Assembly: GCA_903882805.1 (NCBI GenBank)
Contig: CAIRYK010000005.1
Coordinates: forward strand, 1 to 64,000
Source: an uncultured Bacteroidota bacterium
GTDB lineage: Bacteria; Bacteroidota; Bacteroidia; Chitinophagales; Chitinophagaceae
Length of the DNA stretch: 64,000 nt
Reading direction: 5' to 3'
Below are positions 16,463 through 24,835 of the stretch, piece after piece (within the stretch, counting starts at the first letter, position 1; every line of letters begins with the position of its first letter). The position numbers were made by a program, and so were the translations under genes. The notes below the pieces were generated by a model. It was not told the origin of the DNA. It ran no database searches and saw only the letters and a list, made by a program, of their open reading frames with translations.

Positions 16463-17818
16463 TTGAAACCGCTGCCAAAGCCTGTATTACGCGACTTAAA
16501 CGAAATTGAGGGGTTCGATGAATCGACCTTTATAGCGGCGCATCAGTTGCCTGCGGTAACATCTGTAAGGGTCAATCCAAACAAAAACATAGATCTGTTT
16601 AAAGGAATGGAGCAGGTGCCTTGGGCAAATGCCGGCTACTACCTTCCTTCGCGGCCTGTCTTCACGCTTGATCCTAATTTTCATTCAGGGGCTTATTATG
16701 TGCAAGAGGCGTCGTCGATGTTTTTAGAACGTATGCTGGCTCCCTTTGTGAAAAATAAGGGCGGCCTGCGCATACTGGATCTTTGCGCTGCGCCCGGCGG
16801 CAAGAGCACGCTTATAGCATCTATGTTGCAACCCGACAGCCTGCTGATAAGCAACGAAGTGATAAGGCCAAGAGCTACCATACTCGACGAAAATATGACG
16901 CGATGGGGGCAAATGAATACGTGGGTGACCAGCAATGATCCGCGTGACTTTGGAAGACTGGAAGGCTATTTCGATGTAATTGTGATTGATGCTCCATGCA
17001 GCGGATCGGGATTGTTTCGCAAAGACGAAAAGGCCCTGACAGACTGGACGGAAGACAATGTGCAACTATGTTGCGACAGACAGAGGCGTATTATTGCCGA
17101 TGTTTGGCCATCGCTAAAAACAGATGGGATTTTGGTTTATGCAACCTGTTCTTATTCCACTGCTGAGAATGAAACAATCCTCGATTGGATAGCGGACGAG
17201 TTCAGCTTTAGTCCTATTTCTGTTGATACAACAGATGTTCCCGAGATAATTTCTGTTGTAGCTCCCCGGGGGGGACAGGGGTACAGATTTTTGCCAAGCC
17301 GGGTAAAAGGCGAAGGATTCTTTATTGCCGCAATGCGAAAAACCGAATTGACCGATAATTATTTGCACAAACGATTTAAATCTGGTCACGATAAAAAAAT
17401 GGCTGATCTGTCAGGTTACCTACTTAAAACGGGTGATTACCTATGTATAAAAACCGATAAGGAAGACTACAGCGCTCTACACCCCCTGCACGAAGCCGAC
17501 TGGTTGGCGCTCCAAAAAGTTGTTTATCTCCGCAAGACGGGGTTGAGGTTAGGCAGCCCTGCCGGCAAAGATTGGGTACCCGCACACGAGGTTGCGCTGA
17601 GTGTAGATGCCGAGGGCGACTTTCCCGGCATAAATGTATCGAGAGAGCAAGCGCTTCTTTTTTTGAAAAGGGAAGATATGGGCATAGAATCGATAGACAA
17701 AGGTTGGCAAATTGTGAGGCACAATGGCTTAGGACTTGGCTTTATTAAGAGTCTTGGTAACCGGTATAACAATTATTTGCCCAAACATTTACGTATAAGA
17801 ATGGATCTGGATTTTTGA
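16463..17818 (+). CDS. RsmB/RsmF-type rRNA cytosine-C5 methyltransferase
   Basis: The 451-residue enzyme transfers a methyl group from SAM to C5 of cytosine in ribosomal RNA. It shows the NOL1/NOP2/sun signature: motif I 'LDLCAAPGGKST', motif IV 'VIDAPCSGSGLF' with its catalytic Cys, and motif VI 'VYATCSYS' with the second Cys. The C-terminal third (about 300-450) resembles the PUA-like and RsmF C-terminal domains. The only in-frame start that keeps the N-terminal SVRVNP block is a TTG at 16463; no ATG lies before residue 50. The exact rRNA position (E. coli RsmF modifies C1407 of 16S) is an inference. Confidence 0.93.
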   Translation: MKPLPKPVLRDLNEIEGFDESTFIAAHQLPAVTSVRVNPNKNIDLFKGMEQVPWANAGYYLPSRPVFTLDPNFHSGAYYVQEASSMFLERMLAPFVKNKGGLRILDLCAAPGGKSTLIASMLQPDSLLISNEVIRPRATILDENMTRWGQMNTWVTSNDPRDFGRLEGYFDVIVIDAPCSGSGLFRKDEKALTDWTEDNVQLCCDRQRRIIADVWPSLKTDGILVYATCSYSTAENETILDWIADEFSFSPISVDTTDVPEIISVVAPRGGQGYRFLPSRVKGEGFFIAAMRKTELTDNYLHKRFKSGHDKKMADLSGYLLKTGDYLCIKTDKEDYSALHPLHEADWLALQKVVYLRKTGLRLGSPAGKDWVPAHEVALSVDAEGDFPGINVSREQALLFLKREDMGIESIDKGWQIVRHNGLGLGFIKSLGNRYNNYLPKHLRIRMDLDF

Positions 17819-18110
17819 TTAAAGTCGGCTTAGCATAGGCAAAACGCGATTCTTTAACAATGCTATTAGGGTTCCGGCTCATTTTGTGCATAGCTTTTCG
17901 CTGGCTTTGTTTAATTTTGCAGTAAATTGTGTTATCTGTTTGCTACTTCAGTCGCATATAAGATGCAGCAGTTTTTATTGCTCCTCACTCCTAGCGCTAT
18001 AATTTATCTGTGCGGAGTTCATTTGTGCGATAATAAATAGTAAAATACAATTATTTAACCTGGGCAGTTAGGTACAATTGTTGTACTTTTCATTCAAATA
18101 TCAAGGCATT

Positions 18111-18971
18111 ATGGTAAAATACTTATTTGCAGTTTTGTTCTTAATATCTGTTGGCGCAGCGAATGCGCAAACAGGCGACAGCTTGTTTGTTTCCAGAAAA
18201 GGGACATCGTGGGTAATAAAATACACCGTAAAGCCCGGAGAGAATGCCGCAATGCTGGCGCGCAGGTTCTATATTTCGCAAGATGTTTTGGAATACAATA
18301 ACGAAGCCGATGCGCTTAAAAAGCTGGCTCCCAAAGCTGTTATCAGTATACCAGTGGTAAAAGAAAACTACTTTGTAACTAAACAGCCAATTGATATTGC
18401 CAATATTCGTGAACTTTACTACAATGTGGGGCCTAAAGACGATATAGGTATTATAGCTTCATATGCCGGTATTACCAAGGCCGAAATGCGTAACTGGAAC
18501 AATCTGCATGGCAACACACTTACTATAGGCCAAACTTTATTTGTAGGCTGGCTGAAGATGATAGGTCGCGATACTTCAAACCCCGGAAGTGAATTAGCCT
18601 ATCCACCGATGCGTAAAAAAATTGCAGCAGATAGTAACAAAGTTACCGTGCTCGGCGGCCTAGATACCGTTTTCAATCGCCAAACCAACAATGGAATGAA
18701 TGTACTGAACGAAAAAGGCACAGCGGTGTTTTTTGAGAAACCAGGCAAAAATCCAGTGTATTATGCTTTTCACAATGCCACACAGCGGGGTAGTGTAATT
18801 AAAGTTTACAACCCTGGTACAAACAAAACCATTTATGTTAAAGTATTAGGACCCATACCCAATACCAAATTATACTCAAACTGCATAATTGGCATTTGTA
18901 ATGCAGCAAAAGAGGCATTAGGAATAACAGAGAATAAAGCCTGGTGCGAACTTTCTTACTCAGCCAACTAA
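18111..18971 (+). CDS. LysM-domain protein with RlpA-like C-terminus, exported
   Basis: The frame is open from a TTG at 18078, but the ATG at 18111 begins a clean signal peptide (MVKYLFAVLF ... NAQ), giving 286 residues. A LysM-like peptidoglycan-binding repeat lies near residues 35-80 (KYTVKPGENAAMLARRFYIS) and a second near 115-165 (YNVGPKDDIGIIASYAG). The last ~90 residues fit an RlpA-like double-psi beta-barrel (AFHNATQRGSVIKVYN, then VKVLGPIPNT, then NAAKEALGI). In RlpA this fold cleaves glycan strands. The Asp expected after the strand VKVLG appears to be missing, so catalysis is uncertain. The role is probably cell-wall binding or remodelling. Confidence 0.85.
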   Translation: MVKYLFAVLFLISVGAANAQTGDSLFVSRKGTSWVIKYTVKPGENAAMLARRFYISQDVLEYNNEADALKKLAPKAVISIPVVKENYFVTKQPIDIANIRELYYNVGPKDDIGIIASYAGITKAEMRNWNNLHGNTLTIGQTLFVGWLKMIGRDTSNPGSELAYPPMRKKIAADSNKVTVLGGLDTVFNRQTNNGMNVLNEKGTAVFFEKPGKNPVYYAFHNATQRGSVIKVYNPGTNKTIYVKVLGPIPNTKLYSNCIIGICNAAKEALGITENKAWCELSYSAN

Positions 18972-19064
18972 TGAATCGGTTGTCGGTTTTGGAAATCTAA
19001 TAACCCGCATTAGCGGCTTTCGAGCTTGTCGGTATATGCTCCGGCTACAAACATATTTCTTTAC

Positions 19065-20093
19065 ATGAAGGCGCTTGTTATCAGGTTTTCATCCATTGGC
19101 GATATTGTACTTACCACACCGGTTCTAAGGTGTTTCAAACAACAATTGCCCGATGCCCAACTACATTACCTAACCAAAGCTGCTAATGGTACTTTGCTGG
19201 TCAATAATCCTTATATAGATAAGCTTCACTATCTGCATAAAGACCTAAATGACGTAATAGAAGAACTAAAGAAGGAAAAATTCGACCATATCATTGACTT
19301 GCACAATAATGTGCGCACTATGCGTATTAAGAAAGCGCTAAAGGTGAAATCGTATGCTTTCCCAAAACTAAATGTGAAGAAATGGGCGCTTACCAATCTG
19401 AAAATCAATATGATGCCCGACAAGAGCATCGTGGAGCGATACTTTGAGGCTGTTATTCCTCTTGGTGTAAAAAACGATGGTCAGGGACTTGATTACTTTC
19501 TACCTAAGGGCAAGGAACTAACCAATAACGATATTCCTATGAGCCATTGGTCGGGCTATGTAGCTTTTGTAATTGGGGGGTCTTACAATACGAAGAAATT
19601 GCCTGTGTCGCAGTGGCGCAAACTTTGCGAGTTGTCGCCCTACCCGATAATGCTCCTTGGCGGGCCTGAAGACCAGTACGAGGGTAGTGAAATAGCATCT
19701 ATCGACAACATAAAAATCTACAATTCCTGCGGCAAGTTTAATATAAATGAATCTGCCGAATTGGTGAAAAATGCCCGCGTAGTGGTAAGCAATGATACCG
19801 GACTCATGCACATTGCTACAGCATTCAAAAAGCCAGTAATATCGCTATGGGGTAATACTACCCCCGAAATGGGTATGTTTCCTTATTACGGATACAATAA
19901 CCTTGCTGAGCGCGTGACTCCCCTTTCAGTAATAGTTGAAAATAAAACGCTTGCTTGTAGGCCGTGCAGTAAATTGGGGTACAACAAATGCCCTAAAGGA
20001 CATTTTAAATGCATGAACGATTTAAGTATGGAACTGGTGGCTAACGAATTGATAAAACAATGGGAAAAAGCTATTTCTAAAAACAAACAGTAG
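19065..20093 (+). CDS. Glycosyltransferase family 9 (heptosyltransferase-like)
   Basis: GT9 enzymes add heptose or related sugars to the LPS core. The start is the ATG at 19065, opening 'MKALVIRFSSIGDIVLTTP', the family's N-terminal nucleotide-sugar fold; the upstream TTG in the open frame is not convincing. The 342-residue protein has 'VVSNDTGLMHIATAFKKPVISLWGNT', the second GT9 signature. The C-terminal Cys cluster (CRPCSKLGYNKCPKGHFKC) is common in Bacteroidota members. It should act at the cytoplasmic face of the inner membrane. It is transcribed on its own, with the LysM gene upstream on the same strand. Confidence 0.93.
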   Translation: MKALVIRFSSIGDIVLTTPVLRCFKQQLPDAQLHYLTKAANGTLLVNNPYIDKLHYLHKDLNDVIEELKKEKFDHIIDLHNNVRTMRIKKALKVKSYAFPKLNVKKWALTNLKINMMPDKSIVERYFEAVIPLGVKNDGQGLDYFLPKGKELTNNDIPMSHWSGYVAFVIGGSYNTKKLPVSQWRKLCELSPYPIMLLGGPEDQYEGSEIASIDNIKIYNSCGKFNINESAELVKNARVVVSNDTGLMHIATAFKKPVISLWGNTTPEMGMFPYYGYNNLAERVTPLSVIVENKTLACRPCSKLGYNKCPKGHFKCMNDLSMELVANELIKQWEKAISKNKQ

Positions 20094-20104
20094 CTATTGT
20101 AGCC

Positions 20105-20138
20105 GTTTTTAATTTGGTATGTTAAAATACCATTAAAA
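20105..20138 (+). terminator. Weak hairpin after the GT9 gene
   Basis: TTTTAATTTGGTAT and ATACCATTAAAA can pair with a two-base bulge around GTTAAA. Only a short pyrimidine-rich run follows, so it is a weak terminator candidate 12 bases after the stop codon. Confidence 0.35.
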
Positions 20139-20225
20139 TCACTCTTCTTTCTTTAGGAAATAAATACAAATCAGTTGGTAATCTTAATTTGTTTCATTAA
20201 TTTTAGTTTACCTAAAAGCTAAACA

Positions 20226-20522
20226 ATGAAACGCCTTATCCTTGTAACCTTCGTTAGTATAATATCATTATCGGTTGTTGCGCAAAGCCGTCAAAATAAT
20301 TTTTATCCGCCTACCTCCAAGCGCGAAATGGAGAAAAATGGCATTCTATCAGGTAAGCAGCGGTACCGCCTTGGAGGCAGCAACCAACTTACGCTGAGGA
20401 AAATTGACAACGCAGACTACTACTTTTTGCCTTCTAGCGGAGGGCAGTTTTCTGGATCGCTGAAACCACTGATTTTTCATAAAACGCCTCAATTTAGCGT
20501 AAGTAGAAGTTCAGATAGATAA
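20226..20522 (+). CDS. Small exported protein, unknown
   Basis: The 98-residue product starts with a signal peptide (MKRLILVTFV ... SVVAQS). The mature ~75 residues are rich in Ser, Arg, Lys and Tyr with no cysteines, for example 'GKQRYRLGGSNQL' and 'YYFLPSSGGQF'. No family was recognised. The 3' end is close to the regulator gene but has its own spacing, so a relationship is not evident. The signal peptide and normal codon use make it a believable gene. Confidence 0.6.
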   Translation: MKRLILVTFVSIISLSVVAQSRQNNFYPPTSKREMEKNGILSGKQRYRLGGSNQLTLRKIDNADYYFLPSSGGQFSGSLKPLIFHKTPQFSVSRSSDR

Positions 20523-20610
20523 AACAGAGTATTTTATAAGACGCAAAGCTTTAGGTATAAAACTCCCTGTTGTATTTTTGAATTGGCTGCAATGGAAAGC
20601 GGTAGGCACA

Positions 20611-20618
20611 TAACTTTG
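20611..20618 (+). promoter_or_regulatory. -7 promoter box (TAACTTTG) of the AraC gene
   Basis: TAACTTTG exactly matches TAnnTTTG and lies five bases before the GTG start at 20624. It supports both that start codon and a leaderless message. Confidence 0.6.
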
Positions 20619-20623
20619 CGATT

Positions 20624-21190
20624 GTGAAATTGTATGTAAAAAACATGGTTTGTAATCGCTGCATAGCTGCGGTTGAGCAGGTATTTCATAACCTAAAGTT
20701 GCCTATCAGCGGAATATCGTTAGGTGAGGTTAATTTGCCTGTCAAAATGCTTGCCGAACAAGATTTGGCGGCGGTTATTTCAGCGTTAGAAAAACTTGGT
20801 TTTGAGCTTGCCGATGACCGCCGTAGCCGGATAATAGAGAAAATTAAGAATGTTATAATCAGGTTGATTCATCATACGGAAGGGCAGCGCAATGAAAATT
20901 ACAGCGATCTGATAGTGAAGGAGCTACACAGTGATTATTCGCACCTAAGCAAATTATTTTCAGAGGTAGAGGGTATTACTATTGAACAGTATGTTATAAG
21001 TCAGAAAATAGAAAAAATTAAAGAGTATCTGGTATATGATGAGCTTAGCCTCACCGAAATCGCCGACAAAATGGGGTACAGTAGCGTAGCGCATTTATCT
21101 GCCCAGTTTAAAAAAGCGACAGGGTTACCTCCAAGTCATTTTAAGAATATTGGCGTTCATCAGCGAAGAGCGCTCGACAGGGTTAAGTGA
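20624..21190 (+). CDS. AraC-family regulator with HMA-like N-terminal domain
   Basis: The 188-residue protein uses a GTG start supported by a -7 box five bases upstream. The first ~70 residues resemble a heavy-metal-associated domain: 'YVKNMVCNRCIAAV' with Cys10 and Cys13 and a following strand and helix. A C-terminal AraC helix-turn-helix follows, with 'LSLTEIADKMGYSSVAHLSAQFKKATGLPPSHFK'-type features split here into LTEIADKMGY and LSAQFKKATG. This suggests a regulator that senses copper or a similar thiophilic metal. The copper ATPase gene copA is 1.4 kb downstream on the same strand, but a GNAT gene and noncoding DNA lie between. The 3' end overlaps the convergent GNAT gene by 8 bases. 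Confidence 0.85.
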   Translation: MKLYVKNMVCNRCIAAVEQVFHNLKLPISGISLGEVNLPVKMLAEQDLAAVISALEKLGFELADDRRSRIIEKIKNVIIRLIHHTEGQRNENYSDLIVKELHSDYSHLSKLFSEVEGITIEQYVISQKIEKIKEYLVYDELSLTEIADKMGYSSVAHLSAQFKKATGLPPSHFKNIGVHQRRALDRVK

Positions 21191-21752
21191 CGCTTGTTCT
21201 ATTGGGAAGGCAATCGGGTGTTAATACATAACTGTTTATGTCGTATTTTTTATTATTCCATTCCAGCTTTTCGCTATAAAACCCAGTAAAAACAAAGCCG
21301 GATTTCACCAGAATGCGTTCTGATACTACGTTGCCGGGTATTACTTCTGCATCTATACAAGAAAGGCCTAATTGTTCGAATCCCCATGCTGTTACAGCGC
21401 ATATTGCTTCGGTTGCAAAGCCTTGTCGCCAATAAGCGGGGTGCAGGGCAAATACAAGCGTAGCCTTGCCGCTATGCGTCAGGTTTTGCAAAGCAACAAT
21501 ACCTATCAGGTTGTTACCGCCGGCCAGAAATACGCCCCACCTGATTTCTTCCTGTTGGCGATAACGTAGGCTGAACATGTCTATGACCTGCAGACAATCC
21601 TGCGCACTTGCAAACTTTATGACCGGATAATAGCGTGTTACTTCGGCATTCGTTAAAAGGTTGAACAGCCCTTCTGCTTGCTCATGGCTAATTTCACGAA
21701 GATGCAGGCGATTTGTGGCGAATATTGGGAAATCAAGAAATGGTTTTAGCAT
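21183..21752 (-). CDS. GNAT acetyltransferase (RimJ/RimL type)
   Basis: The 189-residue protein has the GNAT fold of the RimJ/RimL group: 'TNRLHLREISHEQAEGLF' at the start, strand beta4 'ATLVFALHPAYWRQGFATEAI' with the acetyl-CoA-binding R-Q-G-F-A part, and 'GNVVSERILVKSGFVFTGFYSE'. It should acetylate an amine on a protein N-terminus or a small molecule; the substrate is unknown. It overlaps the AraC gene tail to tail by 8 bases. Upstream lies the odd noncoding region at 21.75-22.1 kb, which must hold its promoter. Confidence 0.9.
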   Translation of the reverse strand: MLKPFLDFPIFATNRLHLREISHEQAEGLFNLLTNAEVTRYYPVIKFASAQDCLQVIDMFSLRYRQQEEIRWGVFLAGGNNLIGIVALQNLTHSGKATLVFALHPAYWRQGFATEAICAVTAWGFEQLGLSCIDAEVIPGNVVSERILVKSGFVFTGFYSEKLEWNNKKYDINSYVLTPDCLPNRTSVT

Positions 21753-21920
21753 AGTAAATTGTTGGGTATTAAACAGCTTGAGGGTGTTAATATTTGCGCT
21801 CCGGTATTTGCCGCTTAGCGCTCAAAAATAGCGCTTCACGACCTAAAAATAACCGCTTGCTACTTTATGGTTGTGTAGTGTGCTATTATTGATGAAATTT
21901 GAATTAACAATTAAATAGCC

Positions 21921-22118
21921 ATGAAACAATGACCGATATCACACAATAAAGAAATCACCATCATGAAAACAGAAACAAAACCCAATCACCAAACAAAATA
22001 CTAAAACCAATCACCAAAACGAAACTAAACCCTTAACCAAAGAAAACAATCACCATTTAAACAAACTCATCACCATCTTAACAGTCGCTATCACCATCCC
22101 CTAAAAAAACTACTTGCC
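21921..22118 (+). repeat. G-poor tract with six ATCACCA motifs
   Basis: The stretch is very rich in A and C and almost free of G on the plus strand (four G in the 120 bases from 21961). It carries six exact ATCACCA heptamers at 21954, 21985, 22010, 22049, 22069 and 22090, with irregular spacing of 20-39 bases. There is no long reading frame, only mini-ORFs (for example ATG at 21964, 13 codons, ending at 22003). This is not a CRISPR array, since unit and spacing are wrong. It looks like an unstructured RNA leader or a set of protein-binding sites. Confidence 0.6.
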
Positions 22119-22313
22119 ATGAAAACAACAATCCCATCCCATGCAACAGCCATTTTAGATGCTTTGCATTTTAGTCGCCAGCTTTTAGGTAAACATTTTG
22201 CAATTACCGATACAGGAATCACCGATTCCTGTGTCGGTAATTGCTTATCTGAAAGTCAGGTACTTGATTTTCCAGTTATCCGCATTTCCTTGCTCAATCC
22301 GGGCAGTTTTTAG
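22119..22313 (+). CDS. Doubtful 64-codon open frame containing a hairpin
   Basis: The frame starts 'MKTTIPSHATAILDALHF' and stops at 22313. It directly follows the ATCACCA tract, and its codons 28-42 are one arm-loop-arm of a 21-bp perfect hairpin. Such a constraint is unusual for real coding sequence. No family was recognised, and there is no signal peptide or motif. It is listed because a short peptide cannot be excluded, but a noncoding RNA or leader is the better reading. Confidence 0.25.
   Translation: MKTTIPSHATAILDALHFSRQLLGKHFAITDTGITDSCVGNCLSESQVLDFPVIRISLLNPGSF
22200..22244. other. 21-bp near-perfect hairpin, 3-base loop
   Basis: Bases 22200-22220 pair with 22224-22244 around the loop ACC. 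All 21 pairs form, with a single G-U (22211 with 22233). Unlike the terminators elsewhere in the window, no T-run follows (TTATCTGAAAG), so it is probably a structural or regulatory RNA element. The loop region again contains ATCACC, the motif repeated upstream. Confidence 0.75.
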
Positions 22314-22621
22314 GCATGCATCATTTGCACTATTAGTTGTTAAAATATTTTGGTTTTACATTAAATGATCAGCCTATGCTACTCATGTTTATTTTCTATA
22401 TTATCAAGGCTAAAATAGTTGGTACAAAAAAATTGAAACGTCACATTGTATTAACACCCTGACCTTACTTTTTGCAAAAAGTAGCCGGTATTCAATTACC
22501 TGGCCGCCAATATTCTATAATTATTTCGCAAAAAGGTATAATGGAAAATCTGGCGATTGTTGTGACCTTTGTATTGTTAATCTGAACGCTTATTGAAACG
22601 TCGATTACAATATAATTCACC
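22314..22621 (+). promoter_or_regulatory. copA upstream region with palindrome and direct repeat
   Basis: This gene-free 308-base stretch precedes copA. It contains an 18-bp perfect palindrome at 22466-22483 (TACTTTTTGCAAAAAGTA) and an 11-base direct repeat ATTGAAACGTC at 22432-22442 and 22592-22602. GACCTTTG at 22565-22572 differs at one base from the -7 consensus. These are candidate operator and promoter parts for copper regulation, but no known Cop operator sequence was recognised. Confidence 0.45.
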
Positions 22622-24835
22622 ATGGGGACAATAAAGAAATCTATAGCAGTTACGGGCATGAGTTGCGCATCGTGCGCCATTAGCGTTGAAAAAGCGCTGA
22701 AAGCGCAGCAGGGCATAGTGGAGGCTGGCGTCAATTTTGCCAACACTACAGCTCTTGTTTCCTACGACGATACTAAAATAAATCTGTCGCAAATTAAGAA
22801 AGTCGTACAGAATGCTGGCTACGATATAATCATCGAAGAAGAAAATAGCGACACGCTCGACGAGATAAACAGAAAACATTACTCCAGACTTAAGCTACAC
22901 ACGCTACTCGCTCTTGTATTTAGCGCACCCTTAGTGTTTATTGGCATGTTTGCCATGCACATGCCTTATGCAAATTACATTATGTGGGCTTTGGCAACTC
23001 CGGTATTGGTATTGTTTGGCGGTCGTTTTTTTGTTGGCGCATGGAAGCAGGCGCGCAACAAGTCGGCTAATATGGATACACTGGTTGCTTTGAGTACGGG
23101 AATTGCATATCTGTTTAGTGTTTTCAATACGCTGGCGCCGCAATACTGGACCCGTCAGGGCATTCACCCCGATGTGTATTTCGAGGCGTCGGCAGTGGTG
23201 GTTGCGTTTATTTTATTGGGTAAGATGCTGGAAGATGGCGCGAAGGCTAACACCGGCACAGCCATAAAGAAGCTAATGGGCTTGCAGCCCAACACAGTTG
23301 CCCGCATTGGCGCCGAAGGTCTGGAAGAAATAGTGTCGATAAAAGAAGTGAAACCGGGTGACACGCTGGTTGCTAAACCGGGCGAAAAAATAGCGGTAGA
23401 CGGGGCAGTGGTGGCAGGATCGTCGTATGTAGATGAAAGTATGCTGACCGGCGAACCTATTGCTGTTATAAAAACCACCGGAGCTAATGTATTTGCCGGC
23501 ACTATCAATCAAAAGGGCAGCCTCAATTATCAAGCAATAAAAACGGGCGACAATACCTTGCTCGCAGGCATAATAAAGCAAGTGCAGGAAGCTCAGGGTA
23601 GTAAAGCCCCTGTCCAGCAGTTGGTAGATAAAATTGCTGGTGTATTTGTGCCTGTGGTTATGTCATTGGCAGCGCTAGGTATGATAGCATGGTTGATATG
23701 GGGGGGAGAAGCAGGGCTATCTCGCGGACTGATGGCGTTGGTAACTACATTGGTAATTGCGTGCCCGTGTGCGCTGGGTCTCGCTACGCCTACTGCTATT
23801 ATTGCCGGAATGGGCAAGGGCGCAGAAAACGGTATATTGATAAAAGATGCCGAAAGTCTGGAAACCGCACATAAAGTAAACGCTGTAATACTAGATAAAA
23901 CCGGAACGATAACAGAAGGAAAGCCTGAAGTAACAGACCTTGTTTGGGCCGATGGGGCTGATAGCGCTACGCTATCGGCGGTGTTTTATAGCATGGAACT
24001 GCGTTCGGAGCACCCCTTAGCGACTGCGGTTACTGGTTTTTTTAGGAATTTGAAGATAGAACCGGTAAACATTCAATCTTTTGAAAGCATTACAGGTAGC
24101 GGTGTAACCGCTATTTTTGGTCGCAACATATATTTTGCAGGCAGCGGCAAGCTAATGGCCGACATGGGCGTAAAAATACCTGCTGATCTGGAACGCAAAG
24201 CTACCAAGTGGAAGGAACAGGCATATACGGTAATATGGCTGGCCAACCAGTTTGGCGCACTTGCGGCTATGGCTATTGCCGACATAGTGAAGCCCGGAGC
24301 TGCAACGGCGGTAAGAGTACTGCAGGATATGGGTATAGAGGTGCACATGCTCACCGGCGACAGCTTGCAAACAGCCTATGTGGTAGCTGCAGAAGCGGGC
24401 ATAACACAGTTTAAAGCAGAGGTGTCGCCGGCAGGTAAGTCGGCATTTGTAAAAGAGCTGCAGGCACAGGGTAAGGTTGTGGCTATGGTGGGCGATGGTA
24501 TTAACGATAGCTTGGCGCTGGCGCAGGCCGATGTGAGTATAGCTATGGGAAAAGGTACCGACATAGCCATGAACGTAGCAAAAATGACCCTGATTTCATC
24601 AGATCTCAACAAGATACCCAAGGCTATTCACCTTTCGCGCAAAACAGTAAGTATCATAAGGCAAAACCTGTTTTGGGCGTTTTTCTACAATGTAATCAGC
24701 ATTCCGGTTGCCGCAGGGGTGTTGTATCCTATTAATGGTTTCACGCTAAACCCCATGCTGGCCGGAGCTGCAATGGCGCTAAGCTCAGTAACCGTTGTAA
24801 GCAACAGTCTAAGATTGAAATGGGGTAAACTTTGA
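22622..24835 (+). CDS. copA: Copper-translocating P1B-type ATPase
   Basis: CopA pumps Cu(I) out of the cytosol using ATP. The 737-residue protein has one N-terminal metal-binding domain (GMSCASC, Cys15 and Cys18) and eight expected membrane helices. The CPCALG ion motif sits in helix 6. The catalytic loops are present: TGEP, DKTGT with the phosphorylated Asp, SEHPLA (the P1B HP motif) and GDGINDSLAL. Length and order are standard for bacterial CopA with a single HMA domain. A copper-type AraC regulator is encoded 1.4 kb upstream, and no chaperone or CopB-like gene follows. The noncoding region in front may carry its operator. Confidence 0.97.
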   Translation: MGTIKKSIAVTGMSCASCAISVEKALKAQQGIVEAGVNFANTTALVSYDDTKINLSQIKKVVQNAGYDIIIEEENSDTLDEINRKHYSRLKLHTLLALVFSAPLVFIGMFAMHMPYANYIMWALATPVLVLFGGRFFVGAWKQARNKSANMDTLVALSTGIAYLFSVFNTLAPQYWTRQGIHPDVYFEASAVVVAFILLGKMLEDGAKANTGTAIKKLMGLQPNTVARIGAEGLEEIVSIKEVKPGDTLVAKPGEKIAVDGAVVAGSSYVDESMLTGEPIAVIKTTGANVFAGTINQKGSLNYQAIKTGDNTLLAGIIKQVQEAQGSKAPVQQLVDKIAGVFVPVVMSLAALGMIAWLIWGGEAGLSRGLMALVTTLVIACPCALGLATPTAIIAGMGKGAENGILIKDAESLETAHKVNAVILDKTGTITEGKPEVTDLVWADGADSATLSAVFYSMELRSEHPLATAVTGFFRNLKIEPVNIQSFESITGSGVTAIFGRNIYFAGSGKLMADMGVKIPADLERKATKWKEQAYTVIWLANQFGALAAMAIADIVKPGAATAVRVLQDMGIEVHMLTGDSLQTAYVVAAEAGITQFKAEVSPAGKSAFVKELQAQGKVVAMVGDGINDSLALAQADVSIAMGKGTDIAMNVAKMTLISSDLNKIPKAIHLSRKTVSIIRQNLFWAFFYNVISIPVAAGVLYPINGFTLNPMLAGAAMALSSVTVVSNSLRLKWGKL

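Noticed and set aside
21954-22096. Possible CRISPR array from the ATCACCA repeats
   Set aside because: The unit is only seven bases, spacing varies from 20 to 39 bases, and there is no dyad in the repeat and no cas gene.
22119-22313. A 64-codon gene as a real peptide
   Set aside because: The reading frame is interrupted in function by a 21-bp hairpin and follows a noncoding-like tract. I keep it only as a low-confidence entry.
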